Part shown: positions 1-12,063 of the stretch, piece by piece
How the letters are laid out: each line of letters starts with the position of its first letter
Position numbering within the stretch: the stretch's first letter is position 1
DNA from: Diphasiastrum complanatum
Lineage: Eukaryota; Streptophyta; Lycopodiopsida; Lycopodiales; Lycopodiaceae
Direction of reading: 5' to 3'
Length of the DNA: 64,000 nucleotides
Assembly (NCBI GenBank): GCA_029204225.1
Contig: MU831828.1
Span: forward strand, 38,670 to 102,669
Program-made: the position numbers and the translations under genes
The notes under the pieces: generated by a model
Databases searched by the model: none
What the model saw: only the letters and a program-made list of their open reading frames with translations
Told to the model about the DNA's origin: nothing

Positions 1-915
1 GTAAAGCTGACTCGGGTGCACCCAGAGTGCCTTGTAAGACTCAAAGGGGTGACACTCTCTAAGGTCCCAGAGCAAGTTAGAACGTCAAGGACTGAGCCTC
101 CGACCTGTGGTGAGCCAGTCAAGTAGTCACAAGTCATGAGCTAGCTCTGGAGCTTGAGTCATGGCCTAGTCAGGAAAGCAAGTTGATTTGGCCACCGGGA
201 CGGCTCCCGGGACCCATGTCTGGGAGCCAAATTGATTCTGTCAGGCTTGCCAGGCTTAATCAGCAAAATAAAAACTAAGTCCTAAAAAGCATGCTTTACC
301 AGAAAGCACTATGTTTCAAACCAGAGGGGGTGCGCCGAATCACAGTAGAACTATACGGGAAGTCCGGCAGACAGAAACTTGGGCAGCTCAACTAGCGCCA
401 GGAATCCAGTCGCCAGGTCTCAGCTCCCCCTACCAACATGAGCCAGGCACAATGCCCAGCAGGTGTTGGTGGCCCCGAGACCAGTCAGTCTATGTATGAA
501 TGTAACCTCTTCCAAATCTAATAAAGTTGATCCTTGGGGATGATTACCATTTCGGTTTCGCCTCCGCGACTGGTCCAAGTGGAAGGACCCTAACTACAAC
601 CTTTTTGCGTCGCTGGCGCCTAAGGGTCCCTATCATCGACATGGGGATTGCCGCTATGCCAGTTGGTCAGTTTGGCGACCACTATGCCTTGGGTTTCATG
701 TGTGGCTTGTCTTTGCCTTTGGTTACCTTTTCGGGACGGATTCTGAGTTGGCTTTCGGGTTGGTTGGGATTCCAGTTTTCTTAAGTTTGAATGGTTAAGC
801 TTGTTACGTTTCTGAGCTGGCTTTTACGTAAGTGCATGATGAATGAATGTTAGACTTAAGCGCGTGTTGGGGAAACCGCTCAAGTCCCAGCGCCCTTTGA
901 GGCGCCGGCACAACA
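1..915 (+). repeat. Family-A LTR, lacking its first 4 bases at the window edge
   Basis: It matches, nearly base for base, the LTRs at 1013-1713 and 22406-22876. The first base of the window corresponds to position 5 of the LTR, whose start reads TGTTGTAAAGCTGACTCGGG, and it ends in GGCGCCGGCACAACA. An AATAAA signal lies at 520-525. The sequence after it (from 916) is family-B LTR, not a primer-binding site. This is therefore a solo LTR or the 3' LTR of an element lying upstream of the window, inserted into an older B LTR. The small ORFs inside it have no family resemblance. Confidence 0.85.
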
Positions 916-1012
916 GTTGCTCCTGGCGCCACTATGACCAGAATCCAGCCGGCGCCAAGTTCCTATGGCTGAAAATATTTGATCGGTTCTAGCGAAGTCC
1001 AGAGAGCTCAGA
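916..1012 (+). repeat. Left fragment of the outermost family-B LTR
   Basis: The sequence aligns with the GGCGCC-rich early part of B LTRs (compare 14711-14811). It stops at the insertion point of the A element and resumes at 28504 after the duplicated pentamer TCAGA (1008-1012 and 28504-28508). This is the oldest layer of the stack. Its own 5' end is cut off by the LTR at 1-915. Confidence 0.85.
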
Positions 1013-1713
1013 TGTTGTAAAGCTGACTCGGGTGCACCCAACGTGCCATGTAAGACTCTAAGGGGTGACACTCCCTAAGGTCCCAGAGCAAGTTAGAACG
1101 TCAAGGACTGAGCCTCCGACCTGTGGTGAGCCAGTCAAGTAGTCACAAGTCATGAGCTAGCTCTGGAGCTCGAGTCATGGCCTAGTCAGCAAGCAAGTTG
1201 ATTCGTCCACCGGAACGGCTCCCGGGACCCATGTTCGGGAGCCAGACTGATTCTACCAGGCTTGCCAGGCTTAATCAGCAAAATAAAAACTAAGTCCCAA
1301 AAACGCGTGCTTTACCAGAAAGCACTATGTTTCAGAACAGAGGGGGTGCGCCGAATCACAGCAGAACTATAGGGGGAGTCCGGCAGACAGAAACTTGGGC
1401 AGCTCAACCAGCGCCAAGAATCCAGTCGCCAGGTCTCAGCACCCTCTACCAGCACGAGCCAGGCATAATGCCCAGCACGTGTTGGTGGCCCCGAGACCGG
1501 TCAGTCTATGTATGAATGTAACCTCTTCCAAATCTAATAAAGTTGATCCTTGAGGATGATTACCATTTCGGTTTCGCCTCCGGGACTGGTCCAAGTGGAA
1601 GGACCCTTACTACAACCTTTTTGCGTCGCTGGCGCCTAAAGGTCCCTGTCATCGACATGGGGCTTGCCGCTATGTCAATTGGTCAGTTTGGCGACCACTA
1701 TGCCTTGGGTTTC
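1013..1713 (+). repeat. 5' LTR of the A element, left part
   Basis: It is interrupted at 1713 by the B dimer and resumes at 17327. The pentamer GTTTC is duplicated at 1709-1713 and 17322-17326. In uninterrupted LTRs (for example around 693-700 and 28283-28290) the same stretch runs straight through GGGTTTCATG. Confidence 0.92.
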
Positions 1714-2931
1714 TGTAGCGCAGGCATCCCAAAGGGAGCCGGGAACCACGACTTAGCTTCCCAGCCTTCAACTCTTGCCATCCAAACCCACTTGACATAC
1801 AAGCAGCCAACTCGCCAACAACGATCAGACTTAACCAACTTGAAGTTCCGAAAACCAACATTGAGATCCAACCTGGCGCCATGCCAGATCGGGGGTCCCG
1901 ACGTGGGTGACTTCCCTTCAAGCAAGCCGCTCGACATACATCAAACTTAACCAACTCGAAGCTTCGTTACAAACGAGTAACATCCATTCCAAGCAAGCGG
2001 TCTGACTTACATCAGACTTAACCAACTGAAAGCTTCGTCACGAGCGCTGGAAGCCAACCTGGCGCCACGCCAGACTGGACAGCCATAAACAGGTAACATC
2101 CACCCAAGCAAGCCATCCAACTCAGCCGACAGGTTAGAGCCCGTTCCCCAAGAGCTTAACCCATTCACGTTCATGCAAGGAACACTCAGAACCACAAGCC
2201 GCGACAGATATGGAAACAACCAGTTCTTGGACCAAATGGTCCCGACAGCATACCGTTGGCGCCACGGACCGAATGGTGCCGACGGCATACCGCTGGCGTC
2301 CCGGGATACGACCCTCAGCTATGTGCCAAGTTAAAAATTTTAAAAGCGGCCTTACAACTGGCGCTTTTACCCAACACTGAAACCCAGTAGGTAATCAGAG
2401 TCAATTTGAGAAAAATCCCACTTTATTGATAAATCTGAGAAGGTTACATTTCAAGTGTGTGACCGACCCTAGTCTCCGGGGCGCTAGCATGCCAAGGCGA
2501 GAGCCATGACAACATTCCAGCAAGGGAGGCTGAGACTTGGTTGGAGCTCGCCCTAAGTTGCAACCCGCACTCCCCTATAGTATTGGTGTGATTCGGCACC
2601 CCCCCTCATACCAAGCACTCTACCCAAACTGGTAAAGCACGTTTTTCTCTCTCTAGGATTTTCTCTTTCTAGAAAGTCATTTTCTCTCTCTAGATTTTAT
2701 TGATCCCCAGGCTTCCTTTAACCATGCCTAGATCGTGTGAGGTGATTGCACATCGATCTGAGCTCTCTGGACTTCGCTAGAACCGATCAAACATTTTCAG
2801 CCATAGGAACTTGGCGCCGGCTGGATTCTGGTCACAGTGGCGCCGGGAGCAGCAGGGGCGCTGCTGGCGCCGGGGACATAGCTGGCGCCGATGGCGCCGG
2901 AAGTAAATCTTGTAAAGGTAGCTTTACAACA
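1714..2931 (-). repeat. B LTR (3' LTR of the minus-strand dimer)
   Basis: This LTR of 1218 bp begins, on the minus strand, at the inverted TTTACAACA end and finishes at the inverted TGTAGCGC end. It contains CT-rich TCTCTCTCTAG blocks near 2650-2700 and a short GGCGCC cluster at 2811-2900. It adjoins the minus-strand polypurine tract at 2932-2944. Confidence 0.92.
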
Positions 2932-5519
2932 TCCACCCCACCTTTATAAAATCTGATGTCCTCATCAGATGTCAGATTAAAGTAAAGGTGTCTCCCAATT
3001 AAAATAACTATACATTTAAGCTACTTGGCACAATACTCAATTTACTGGCCACTTTTTATTAACATTGAAGCTGTCACACCACAAGTCGGAGGCTCAGCTC
3101 TTTGTACTGACAAATTACATAACTTGAAAATATATCTTTGTCTGGGAAAAGCGTAGATTTGATATCGCTTTCGTAAAACCCGAGAACCTTATTAACTGGT
3201 GACAGAGGCCTTTCTTTGAAATGTTCGCCCCTGTCGCTTCTGACTTTCGACTTTGGAACTCCTTTGAGCTCCTGATTTGTCCTTGATGCACTTTGTGTTG
3301 AACTCCCTGAGCTCCAGGTTTGTTCAGTTCCGCACAGGTATCAAGGCTCCCTGAGCCGAAGGATTTATCGTTTGATTGCCCACTTTATGGTCCACTCCGT
3401 GCCTTGTTGCTTCTGCACCTTGATTTCTCTCCTTGTCCAAGCCTGATCTTGATACTTTTCCATCTTGGCTCTTTAAGGTAGGCAAAGATTGAGTACTCCG
3501 CAATGCACCTCTCACTTAGCTTGAAGTAGCTCTTTGAATCAGTCCAAACGTAACCATTGACCCGTGGAGAGCCAAAGGGTCGCACCAGTTTGATCCGCAT
3601 CCGAACTATCTCTTCGCGTTTGTTTGAAGCACCATGTTCGTCACGCAAAACTTGACTTTCACAATTCCATCATTGGTTAGTTGCCTCACAGTCAAAACAA
3701 GAAGTGTACATCGAGCTTGGCTTCAAGTAGCTCTCTTTGAATCAGAAACATGCAACCAGAGTTTGCACTAATCCGATCTCAACGCGAACTGCCCCTTAGC
3801 GTCCGTTCGAAGTACCAAGTCTCTCATGCAAGACTCAACTTTCACAGTTCCTTCATTGATCAGCTGCCTTACACGTAACACAAGCCAACATACTCATATG
3901 TTTCCTCATCATTGTTGGTCCAGAGAAAACCTATAACAAACTTTCCTTTCCACAACAAAAGCTTGTCAACTTATTAGGTCCAAAGTTCGCCAGTCTCCTC
4001 GTGTGAGTATGGCTAGGTCACCTTGAATTTGCCCCCATTTTGATCAACTTTCAATCAAAATTTGCCCCCAAGAGAGAGGTGTGTGTGATAGTTCCCCTCC
4101 ACTTAATAAATCAGCTGATCGGACTTAGAGTAGAGTTCTTCGGACAAAAAGCCTTTCCAACACTTTGCTTCCCTACTGCTAGGATTATGGCTCGATCCAA
4201 CTTGTTGCCAATCTCTGAAGAGGATCCTAGTCTTTTCCCCTTTGAGGAAAAACCCAACTGATACTGGATATCACCCATGCTCAATGAGTTTCAGTTCCGA
4301 AGGTGGCCGTCCCAAAATGAAGACCAATTTCTATAGAAGATCTCCCCTGAAATGGCCCTTTCCAACTTTTGACTTCCTGCTTGCGTCTGGGGGGCGTTGT
4401 CGCAAATGAAACTAACCCAAGAAACAGGCTAGCCATCCATCCTTTGCAAACATTGAGTCATTTCGTTGTCGTTCACGTGCGAGTACTTGAAATGCAAATC
4501 CGCCGCACAGATTCTGGATATCGCCCATGCTCAGTGAGTTTCAGTTCCGAAGGTGGCCGTCCCAAAATGAAGACCAACTGCTCCATATAAGATCTCCCCT
4601 GAAATGGCCCTTTCCAACTTTTGACTTTCTGCTTGCGTCTGGTGGGCGTTGTCGCAAATGAAACTAACCCAAGAAACAGGCTAGCCATCTATCCTTTGCA
4701 AACATTGAGTCGTTTCGTTGTCGTTCACGTGTGAGTACTTGAAATGCAAATCCGCCCCACAGATTATGTAGTCCTCTTTGTTTGATGGTATCAGCCTTCA
4801 AAAGAAAAGGTTCCTTCTCGAGCCATCAGCTCCTTGTATCACAAGCAATCATGCAAACCAGGCAAAGCAGGAGTACTGAGACTCACCACGAATACGTACA
4901 AGTAAGACACTCAGGCAGGTTTACTAACAAGTAACAAAGACAAGATCCCCCTTTGAGATGGTCCTGCCAACGGACCTTTGCCTGGCCGCGTCCATACAAA
5001 TCGATCACGGAATCAGCCGACATAGGACACCCCTCCAACTATCCCTGCTTTCACCATTAAGCAGCACATTGCCTCAGTCACGCCCCACCACTTTTTGGTC
5101 GATAGCCCTTATAGCTAAACGATCGGCAGCTATCCCGCACCGGCAGCTAACCACCCGTGCTTTACACCCGAATTCGAGCAGCATCTCTGTATCAATGGTT
5201 AACCCGTACAGTTCGAATATGTCGCCCCGCACCCCACAAGGCACAGACCGTGCTTTCACCTCCCTAGGCAGCACTTTTCGTCATCCGTCCTACGTGCAGA
5301 CAACGCCAGGCCCGAACCTCGAGAACTGACCGTGCTTACACCTCAAGGGCAGCACCTTGACTCATTAAGTCCCCCGTTCTGCCGACCACCCTGACCGTGA
5401 CGCACCCGTGCTTACACTATGGGCAGCACCTTGCACAACAGTTGTCTTGATGAACCCCAAACCGTGGCCATTTCCGTGAGATCCGCATAGCTGACCGGCC
5501 AGTCGGCTCTGATACCACA
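2932..5519 (-). mobile_element. B element internal region, dimer unit 1
   Basis: It runs from the PBS next to the LTR at 5520 to the polypurine tract (plus-strand TCCACCCCACCTT, 2932-2944). It holds only short ORFs without domain resemblance. A segment of about 240 bp around the GGTGGCCGTCCCAAAATG motif is tandemly duplicated (about 4262-4503 and 4504-4750). Degenerate repeats containing TTCAAGTAGCTCT lie at about 3500-3860. The leader hairpin modules lie near 5030-5440. Confidence 0.85.
5505..5517 (-). other. Primer-binding site (initiator tRNA-Met), dimer unit 1
   Basis: The minus strand reads TGGTATCAGAGCC two bases after the LTR terminus. This is the standard match to the 3' end of plant initiator tRNA-Met used by many plant LTR retrotransposons. 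Confidence 0.9.
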
Positions 5520-7138
5520 TGTAGCGCAGGCATCCCAAAGGGAGCCGGGAACCACGACTTAGCTTCCCAGCCTTCAACTCTTGCCATCCAAACCCACTTG
5601 ACATACAAGCAGCCAACTCGCCAACAATGATCAGACTTAACCAACTTGAAGTTCCGAAAACCAACATTGAGATCCAACCTGGCGCCATGTGTAGCGCAGG
5701 CATCCCAAAGGGAGCCGGGAACCACGACTTAGCTTCCCAGCCTTCAACTCTTGCCATCCGAACCCACTTGACATACAAGCAGCCAACTCGCCAACAACGA
5801 TCAGACTTAACCAACTTGAAGTTCCGAGGACCAACATTGAGATCCAACCCGGCGCCATGCCAGATCGGGGGTCCCGATGTGGGTGACTTCCCTTGTAGCG
5901 CAGGCATCCCAAAGGGAGCCGGGAACCACGACTTAGCTTCCCAGCCTTCAACTCTTGCCATCCAAACCCACTTCACATACAAGCAGCCAACTCGCCAACA
6001 ACGATCAGACTTAACCAACATGAAGTTCCGAAAACCAACATTGAGATCCAACCTGGCGCCATGCCAGATCGGGGGTCCCGATGTGGGTGACTTCCCTCCA
6101 AGCAAGCCGCCCGACATACATCAAACTTAACCAACTCGAAGCTTCGTTACAAACGAGTAACATCCATTCCAAGCAAGCGGTCTGACTTACATCAGACTTA
6201 ACCAACTGAAAGCTTCGTCACGAGCGCTGGAAGCCAACCTGGCGCCACGCCAGACTGGACAGCCATAAACAGGTAACATCCACCCAAGCAAGCCATCCAA
6301 CTCAGCCGACAGGTTAGAGCCCGTTCCCCAAGAGCTTAACCCATTCACGTTCATGCAAGGAACACTCAGAACCACAAGCCGCGACAGATATGGAAACAAC
6401 CAGTTCCTGGACCAAATGGTCCCGACAGCATACCACTGGCGCCACGGACCGAATGGTCCCGACGGCATACCGCTGGCGTCCCGGAATACGACCCTCAGCT
6501 ATGTGCCAAATTAAAAATTTGGAAAGCGGCCTTACAACTGGCGCTTTTACCGAACACTGAAACCCAGAAGGTAATCAGAGTCAGTTTGAGGAAAATCCCA
6601 CTTTATTGATAAATCTGAGAAGGTTACATTTCAAGTGTGTGACCGACCCTAGTCTCCGGGGCGCTAGCATGCCAAGGCGAGAGCCATGACAACATTCCAG
6701 CAAGGGAGGCTGAGACTTGGTTGGAGCTAGCCCTGAGTCGCAACCCGCACTCCCCTATAGTATTGGTGTGATTCGGCACCCCCTCTCATACCAAGCACTC
6801 TACCCAAGCTGGTAAAGCACGTTTTTCTCTCTCTAGGATTTTCTCTTTCTAGAAAGTCATTTTCTCTCTCTAGATTTTATTGATCCCCAGGCTTCCTTTA
6901 ATCATGCCTAGATCGTGTGAGGTGATTGCACATCGATCTGAGCTCTCTGGACTTCGCTAGAACCGATCAAAGATTTTCAGCCATAGGAACTTGGCGCCGG
7001 CTGGATTCTGGTCACAGTGGCGCCGGGAGCGGCGCCGGCGCCGTTGGCGCCGGGAGCAGCAGGGGCGCTGCTAGCGCCGGGGACATAGCTGGCGCCGATG
7101 GCGCCGCAAGTAAAGCTTGTAAAGGTAGCTTTACAACA
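5520..7138 (-). repeat. Compound middle B LTR with two extra 3'-terminal pieces
   Basis: Reading the minus strand, a full LTR (7138 to 5894) is followed by a second copy of its last 204 bp (5893-5690) and a third of its last 170 bp (5689-5520), and then the PBS. Each piece ends at the same GCGCTACA terminus. The plus strand therefore shows the start TGTAGCGCAGGC three times, at 5520, 5690 and 5894. Confidence 0.9.
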
Positions 7139-9726
7139 TCCACCCCACCTTTATAAAATCTGATGTCCTCATCAGATGTCAGATTAAAGTAAAGGTGTCT
7201 CCCAATTAAAATGACTATACATTTAAGCTACTAGGCACAGTACTTAATTTACTGGCCACTTTTTATTAACATTGAATCTGGCACACCACAAGTCGGAGGC
7301 TCAGCTCTTTGTACTGAAAAATTACATAACTTGAAAATATATCTTTGTCTGGGAAAAGCGTAGATTTGATATCGCTTTCGTAAAACCCGAGAACCTTATT
7401 AATTGGTGACAGAGGCCTTTCTTTGAAATGTTCGCCCCTGTCGCTTCTGACTTTCGACTTTGGAACTCCTTTGAGCTCCTGATTTGTCCTTGATGCACTT
7501 TGTGTTGAGCTCCCTGAGCTCCAAGTTTGTTCAGTTCCGCACAGGTATCAAGGCTCCCTGAGCCGAAGGATTTATCGTTTGATTGCCCACTTTATGGTCC
7601 ACTCCGTGCCTTGTTGCTTCTGCACCTTGATTTCTCTCCTTGTCCAAGCCTGATCTTGATACTTTTCCATCTTGGCTCTTTAAGGTAGGCAAAGATTGAG
7701 TACTCCGCAATGCACCTCTCACTTAGCTTGAAGTAGCTCTTTGAATCAGCCCAAATGTAACCATTGACCTCGTGGAAAGCCAAAGTGTCGCACCAGTTTG
7801 ATCCGCATCCGAACTATCTCTTCGCGTTTGTTTGAAGCACCATGTCCGTCGCGCAAAACTTGACTTTCACAATTCCATCACTGGTTAGTTGTCTCACAGT
7901 CAAAACAAGAAGTGTACATCGAGCTTGGCTTCAAGTAGCTCTCTTTGAATCAGAAACATGCACCCAGAGTTTGCACTAATCCGATCTCAACGCGAACTGT
8001 CCCTTAGCGTCCGTTCGAAATACCAAGTCTCTCATGCAAGACTCAACTTTCACAGTTCCTTCATTGATCAGCTGCCTTACACTTAACACAAGCCAGCGTA
8101 CTCATATGTTTCCTCATCATTGCTGGTCCAGAGAAAGCCTATAACAAACTTTCCTTTCCACAACAAAAACTTGTCAACTTATTAGGTCCAAAGTTCGCCA
8201 GTCTCCTCGTGTGAGTATGGCTAGGTCACCTTGAATTTGCCCCCATTTTGATCAACTTTAATTCAAAATTTGCCCCAAGAGAGAGGTGTGTGTGATAGTT
8301 CCCCTCCACTTAATAAATCAGCTGATCGGACTTTAGAGTAGAGTTCTTCGGACAAAAAGCCTTTCCAACACTTTGCTTCCCATCGGCTAGGATTATGGCT
8401 CGATCCAACTTGTTGCCAATCTCTGAAGAGGATCCTAGTCTTTTCCCCTTTGAGGAAAAACCCAACTGATACTGGATATCACCCATGCTCAGTGAGTTTC
8501 AGTTCCGAAGGTGGCCGTCCCAAAATGAAGACCAACTGCTATAGAAGATCTCCCCTGAAATTGCCCTTTCCAACTTTTTGACTTCTTGCTTGCGTCTGGT
8601 GGGCGTTGTCGCAAATGAAACTAACCCAAGAAACAGGCTAGTCATCCATCCTTTGCAAACATTGAGTCATTTCGTTGTCGTTCACGTGCGAGTACTTGAA
8701 CTGCAAATCCGCTGCACAGATTCTGGATATCGCCCATGCTCAGTGAGTTTCAGTTCCGAAGGTGGCCGTCCCAAAATGAAGACCAACTGCTCCATAGAAG
8801 ATCTCCCCCGAAATGGCCCTTTCCAACTTTTGACTTCCTGCTTGCGTCTGGTGGGCGTTGTCGCAAATGAAACTAACCCAAGAAACAGGCTAGCCATCCA
8901 TCCTTTGCAAACATTGAGTCGTTTCGTTGTCGTTCACGTGTGAGTACTTGAACTTCAAATCCGCCCCACAGATTCTGTAGTCCTCTTTGTTTGATATCAG
9001 CCTTCAAAAGAAAAGGTTCCTTCTCGAGCCATCAGCTCCTTGTATCACAAGCAATCATGCAAACCAGGCAAAGCACGAGTACTAAGACTCACCACGAATA
9101 CGTACAAGTAAGACACTCAGGCAGGTTTACTAACAAGTAACAAAGGCAAGGTCCCCCTTTGAGATGGTCCTGCCAACGGACCTTTGCCTGGCCGCGCCCA
9201 TACAAATCGATCACAGAATCAGCCCACATAGGACACCCCTCCAACTATCCGTGCTTTCACCATTAAGCAGCACATTGCCTCAGTCACGCCCCACCACCTT
9301 TTGGTCGATAGCCCTGATAGCTAAACGATCGGCAGCTATCCCGCACCGGCAGCTAACCACCCGTGCTTTACACCCGAATTCGAGCAGCATCTCTGTATCA
9401 ATGGTTAACCCGTACAGTTCGAATATGTCGCCCCGCACCCCACAAGGTACAGACCGTGCTTTCACCTCCCTAGGCAGCACTTTGCCTCATCCGCCCTACG
9501 TGAAGACAGCGCCAGGCCCGAACCGCGAGAACTGACCGTGCTTACACCTCAAGGGCAGCACTTTGACTCATCAAGTCCCCCGTTCTGCCGACCACCCCGA
9601 ACGTGGACGCACCCGTGCTTACACTGTGGGCAGCACCTTGCACAACAGTTGTCTTGATGAACCCCAAACCGTGGCCATTTCCGTGAGATCCGCATAGCTG
9701 ACCGGCCAGTCGGCTCTGATACCACA
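7139..9726 (-). mobile_element. B element internal region, dimer unit 2
   Basis: Its length (2588 bp) equals that of unit 1 and it is very similar in sequence, with the same tandem duplication of about 240 bp (about 8466-8960). The polypurine tract is at 7139-7151 on the minus strand. No coding domain is seen. Confidence 0.87.
9712..9724 (-). other. Primer-binding site (initiator tRNA-Met), dimer unit 2
   Basis: The minus strand reads TGGTATCAGAGCC, two bases from the LTR terminus at 9727. Confidence 0.9.
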
Positions 9727-10819
9727 TGTAGCGCAGGCATCCCAAAGGGAGCCGGGAACCACGACTTAGCTTCCCAGCCTTCAACTCTTGCCATCCAAAC
9801 CCACTTCACATACAAGCAGCCAACTCGCCAACAACGATCAGACTTAACCAACATGAAGTTCCGAAAACCAACATTGAGATCCAACCTGGCGCCATGCCAG
9901 ATCGGGGGTCCCGATGTGGGTGACTTCCCTCCAAGCAAGCCGCCCGACATACATCAAACTTAACCAACTCGAAGCTTCGTTACAAACGAGTAACATCCAT
10001 TCCAAGCAAGCGGTCTGACTTACATCAGACTTAACCAACTGAAAGCTTCGTCACGAGCGCTGGAAGCCAACCTGGCGCCACGCCAGACTGGACAGCCATA
10101 AACAGGTAACATCCACCCAAGCAAGCCATCCAACTCAGCCGACAGGTTAGAGCCCGTTCCCCAAGAGCTTAACCCATTCACGTTCATGCAAGGAACACTC
10201 AGAACCACAAGCCGCGACAGATATGGAAACAACCAGTTCCTGGACCAAATGGTCCCGACAGCATACCACTGGCGCCACGGACCGAATGGTCCCGACGGCA
10301 TACCGCTGGCGTCCCGGAATACGACCCTCAGCTATGTGCCAAATTAAAAATTTGGAAAGCGGCCTTACAACTGGCGCTTTTACCGAACACTGAAACCCAG
10401 AAGGTAATCAGAGTCAGTTTGAGGAAAATCCCACTTTATTGATAAATCTGAGAAGGTTACATTTCAAGTGTGTGACCGACCCTAGTCTCCGGGGCGTTAG
10501 CATGCCAAGGCGAGAGCCATGACAACATTCCAGCAAGGGAGGCTGAGACTTGGTTGGAGCTCGCCCTGAGTCGCAACCCGCACTCCCCTATAGTATTGGT
10601 GTGATTCGGCACCCCCCCTCATACCAAGCACTCTACCCAAGCTGGTAAAGCACGTTTTTCTCTCTCTAGGATTTTCTCTTTCTAGAAAGTCATTTTCTCT
10701 CTCTAGATTTTATTGATCCCCAGGCTTCCTTTAATCATGCCTAGATCGTGTGAGGTGATTGCACATCGATCTGAGCTCTCTGGACTTCGCTAGAACCGAT
10801 CAAAGATTTTCAGCCATAG
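9727..10819 (-). repeat. B LTR (5' LTR of the dimer), main part
   Basis: It stops at CAGCCATAG where the plus-strand B element begins. The missing end resumes at 17164 with the duplicated CATAG and runs to 17321. The target-site duplication CATAG is at 10815-10819 and 17164-17168. Confidence 0.92.
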
Positions 10820-12063
10820 TGTTGTAAAGCTACCTTTACAAGATTTACTTGTGGCGCCATCGGCGCCGGCTATGTCCCCGGCGCAGCAGCGCCCCTGCTG
10901 CTCCCGGCGCCAATGGCGCCAGCCGCGCTCCCGGCGCCACTGTGACCATAATTCAGCCGGCGCCAAGTTCCTATGGATGAAAATCTTTGATCGGTTTTAG
11001 CGAAGTCCAGAGAGCTCAGATCGATGTGCAATCACCTCACACGATCTAGGCATGATTAAACGAAGCCTGGGGATCAATAAAATCTAGAGAGAGAGAATGA
11101 CTTTCTAGAAAGAGAAAATCCTAGAGAGAGAAAAACGTGCTTTACCAGCTTGGATATAGTGCTTGGTATGAGGGGGGGTGCCGAATCACACCAATACTAT
11201 ACGGCAGTGCGGGTTGCGACTCAGGGCGAGCTCCAACCAAGTCTCAGCCTCCCTTGCTGGAATGTTGTCATGGCTCTCGCCTTGGCATGCTAGCGCCCCG
11301 GAGACTAGGGTCGGTCACACACTTGAAATGTAACCTTCTCAGATTTATCAATAAAGTGGGATTTTTCTGAAACTGACTCTGATTACCTTCTGGGTTTCAG
11401 TGTTCGGTAAAAGCGCCAGTTGTAAGGCCGCTTTCAAAATTTTTAACTTGGCACATAGCTGAGGGTCGTATCCCGGGACGCCAGCGGTATGCCGTCGGGA
11501 CCATTCGGTTCGTGGCGCCAGCGGTATGCTGTAGGGACCATTTGGTCCAGGAACTGGTTGTTTCCATATCTGTCGCGGCTTGTGGTTCTGAGTGTGCCTT
11601 GCATGAACGTGAATGGGTTAAGCTCTTGGGGAACGGGCTCTAACCTGTCGGCTGAGTTGGATGGCTTGCTTGGGTGGATGTTACCTGTTTATGGCTGTCC
11701 AGTCTGGCGAGGCGCCAGGTTGGCTTCCAGCGCTCGTGACGAAGCTTTCAGTTGGTTAAGTCTGATGTAAGTCAGACCGCTTGCTTGGAATGGATGTTAC
11801 TCGTTTGTAACGAAGCTTCGAGTTGGTTAAGTTTGATGTATGTCGGGCGGCTTGCTTGGAGGGAAGTCACCCACATCGGGACCCCCGATCTGGCATGGCG
11901 CCGGGTTGGATCTCAATGTTGGTCCTCGGAATTTCAAGTTGGTTAAGTCTGATCGTTGTTGGCGAGTTGGCTGCTTGTATGTCAAGTGGGTTCGGATGGC
12001 AAGAGTTGAAGGCTGGGAAGCTAAGTCGTGGTTCCCGGCTCCCTTTGGGATGTCTGCGCTACA
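10820..12063 (+). repeat. B LTR, 5' copy of the plus-strand element
   Basis: This 1244-bp LTR runs TG...CA. It has a GGCGCC cluster at 10852-10960, CTAGAGAGAGA blocks around 11083-11135 and AATAAA at 11350-11355. Its last 400 bp hold degenerate direct repeats built on AGTTGGTTAAGT. A 93-codon frame at 11489-11770 recurs in other copies but resembles no protein I know. Confidence 0.93.

Noticed and set aside
4958-5329. 123-codon ORF recurring in B interiors (MVLPTDLC...)
   Set aside because: It lies in the repeated leader region, antisense to the element, with an equally open frame on the other strand. No family resemblance.
5520-6130. CRISPR-like or satellite array from the repeated TGTAGCGCAGGCATCC
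   Set aside because: The three repeats are successive LTR 3' ends of different lengths, not evenly spaced repeat-spacer units, and the genome is eukaryotic.
9727-12063. Large palindrome or inversion centred at 10819/10820
   Set aside because: The opposed LTRs suggest an inversion, but CATAG flanks the plus-strand element on both sides (10815-10819, 17164-17168), so simple insertion explains it.
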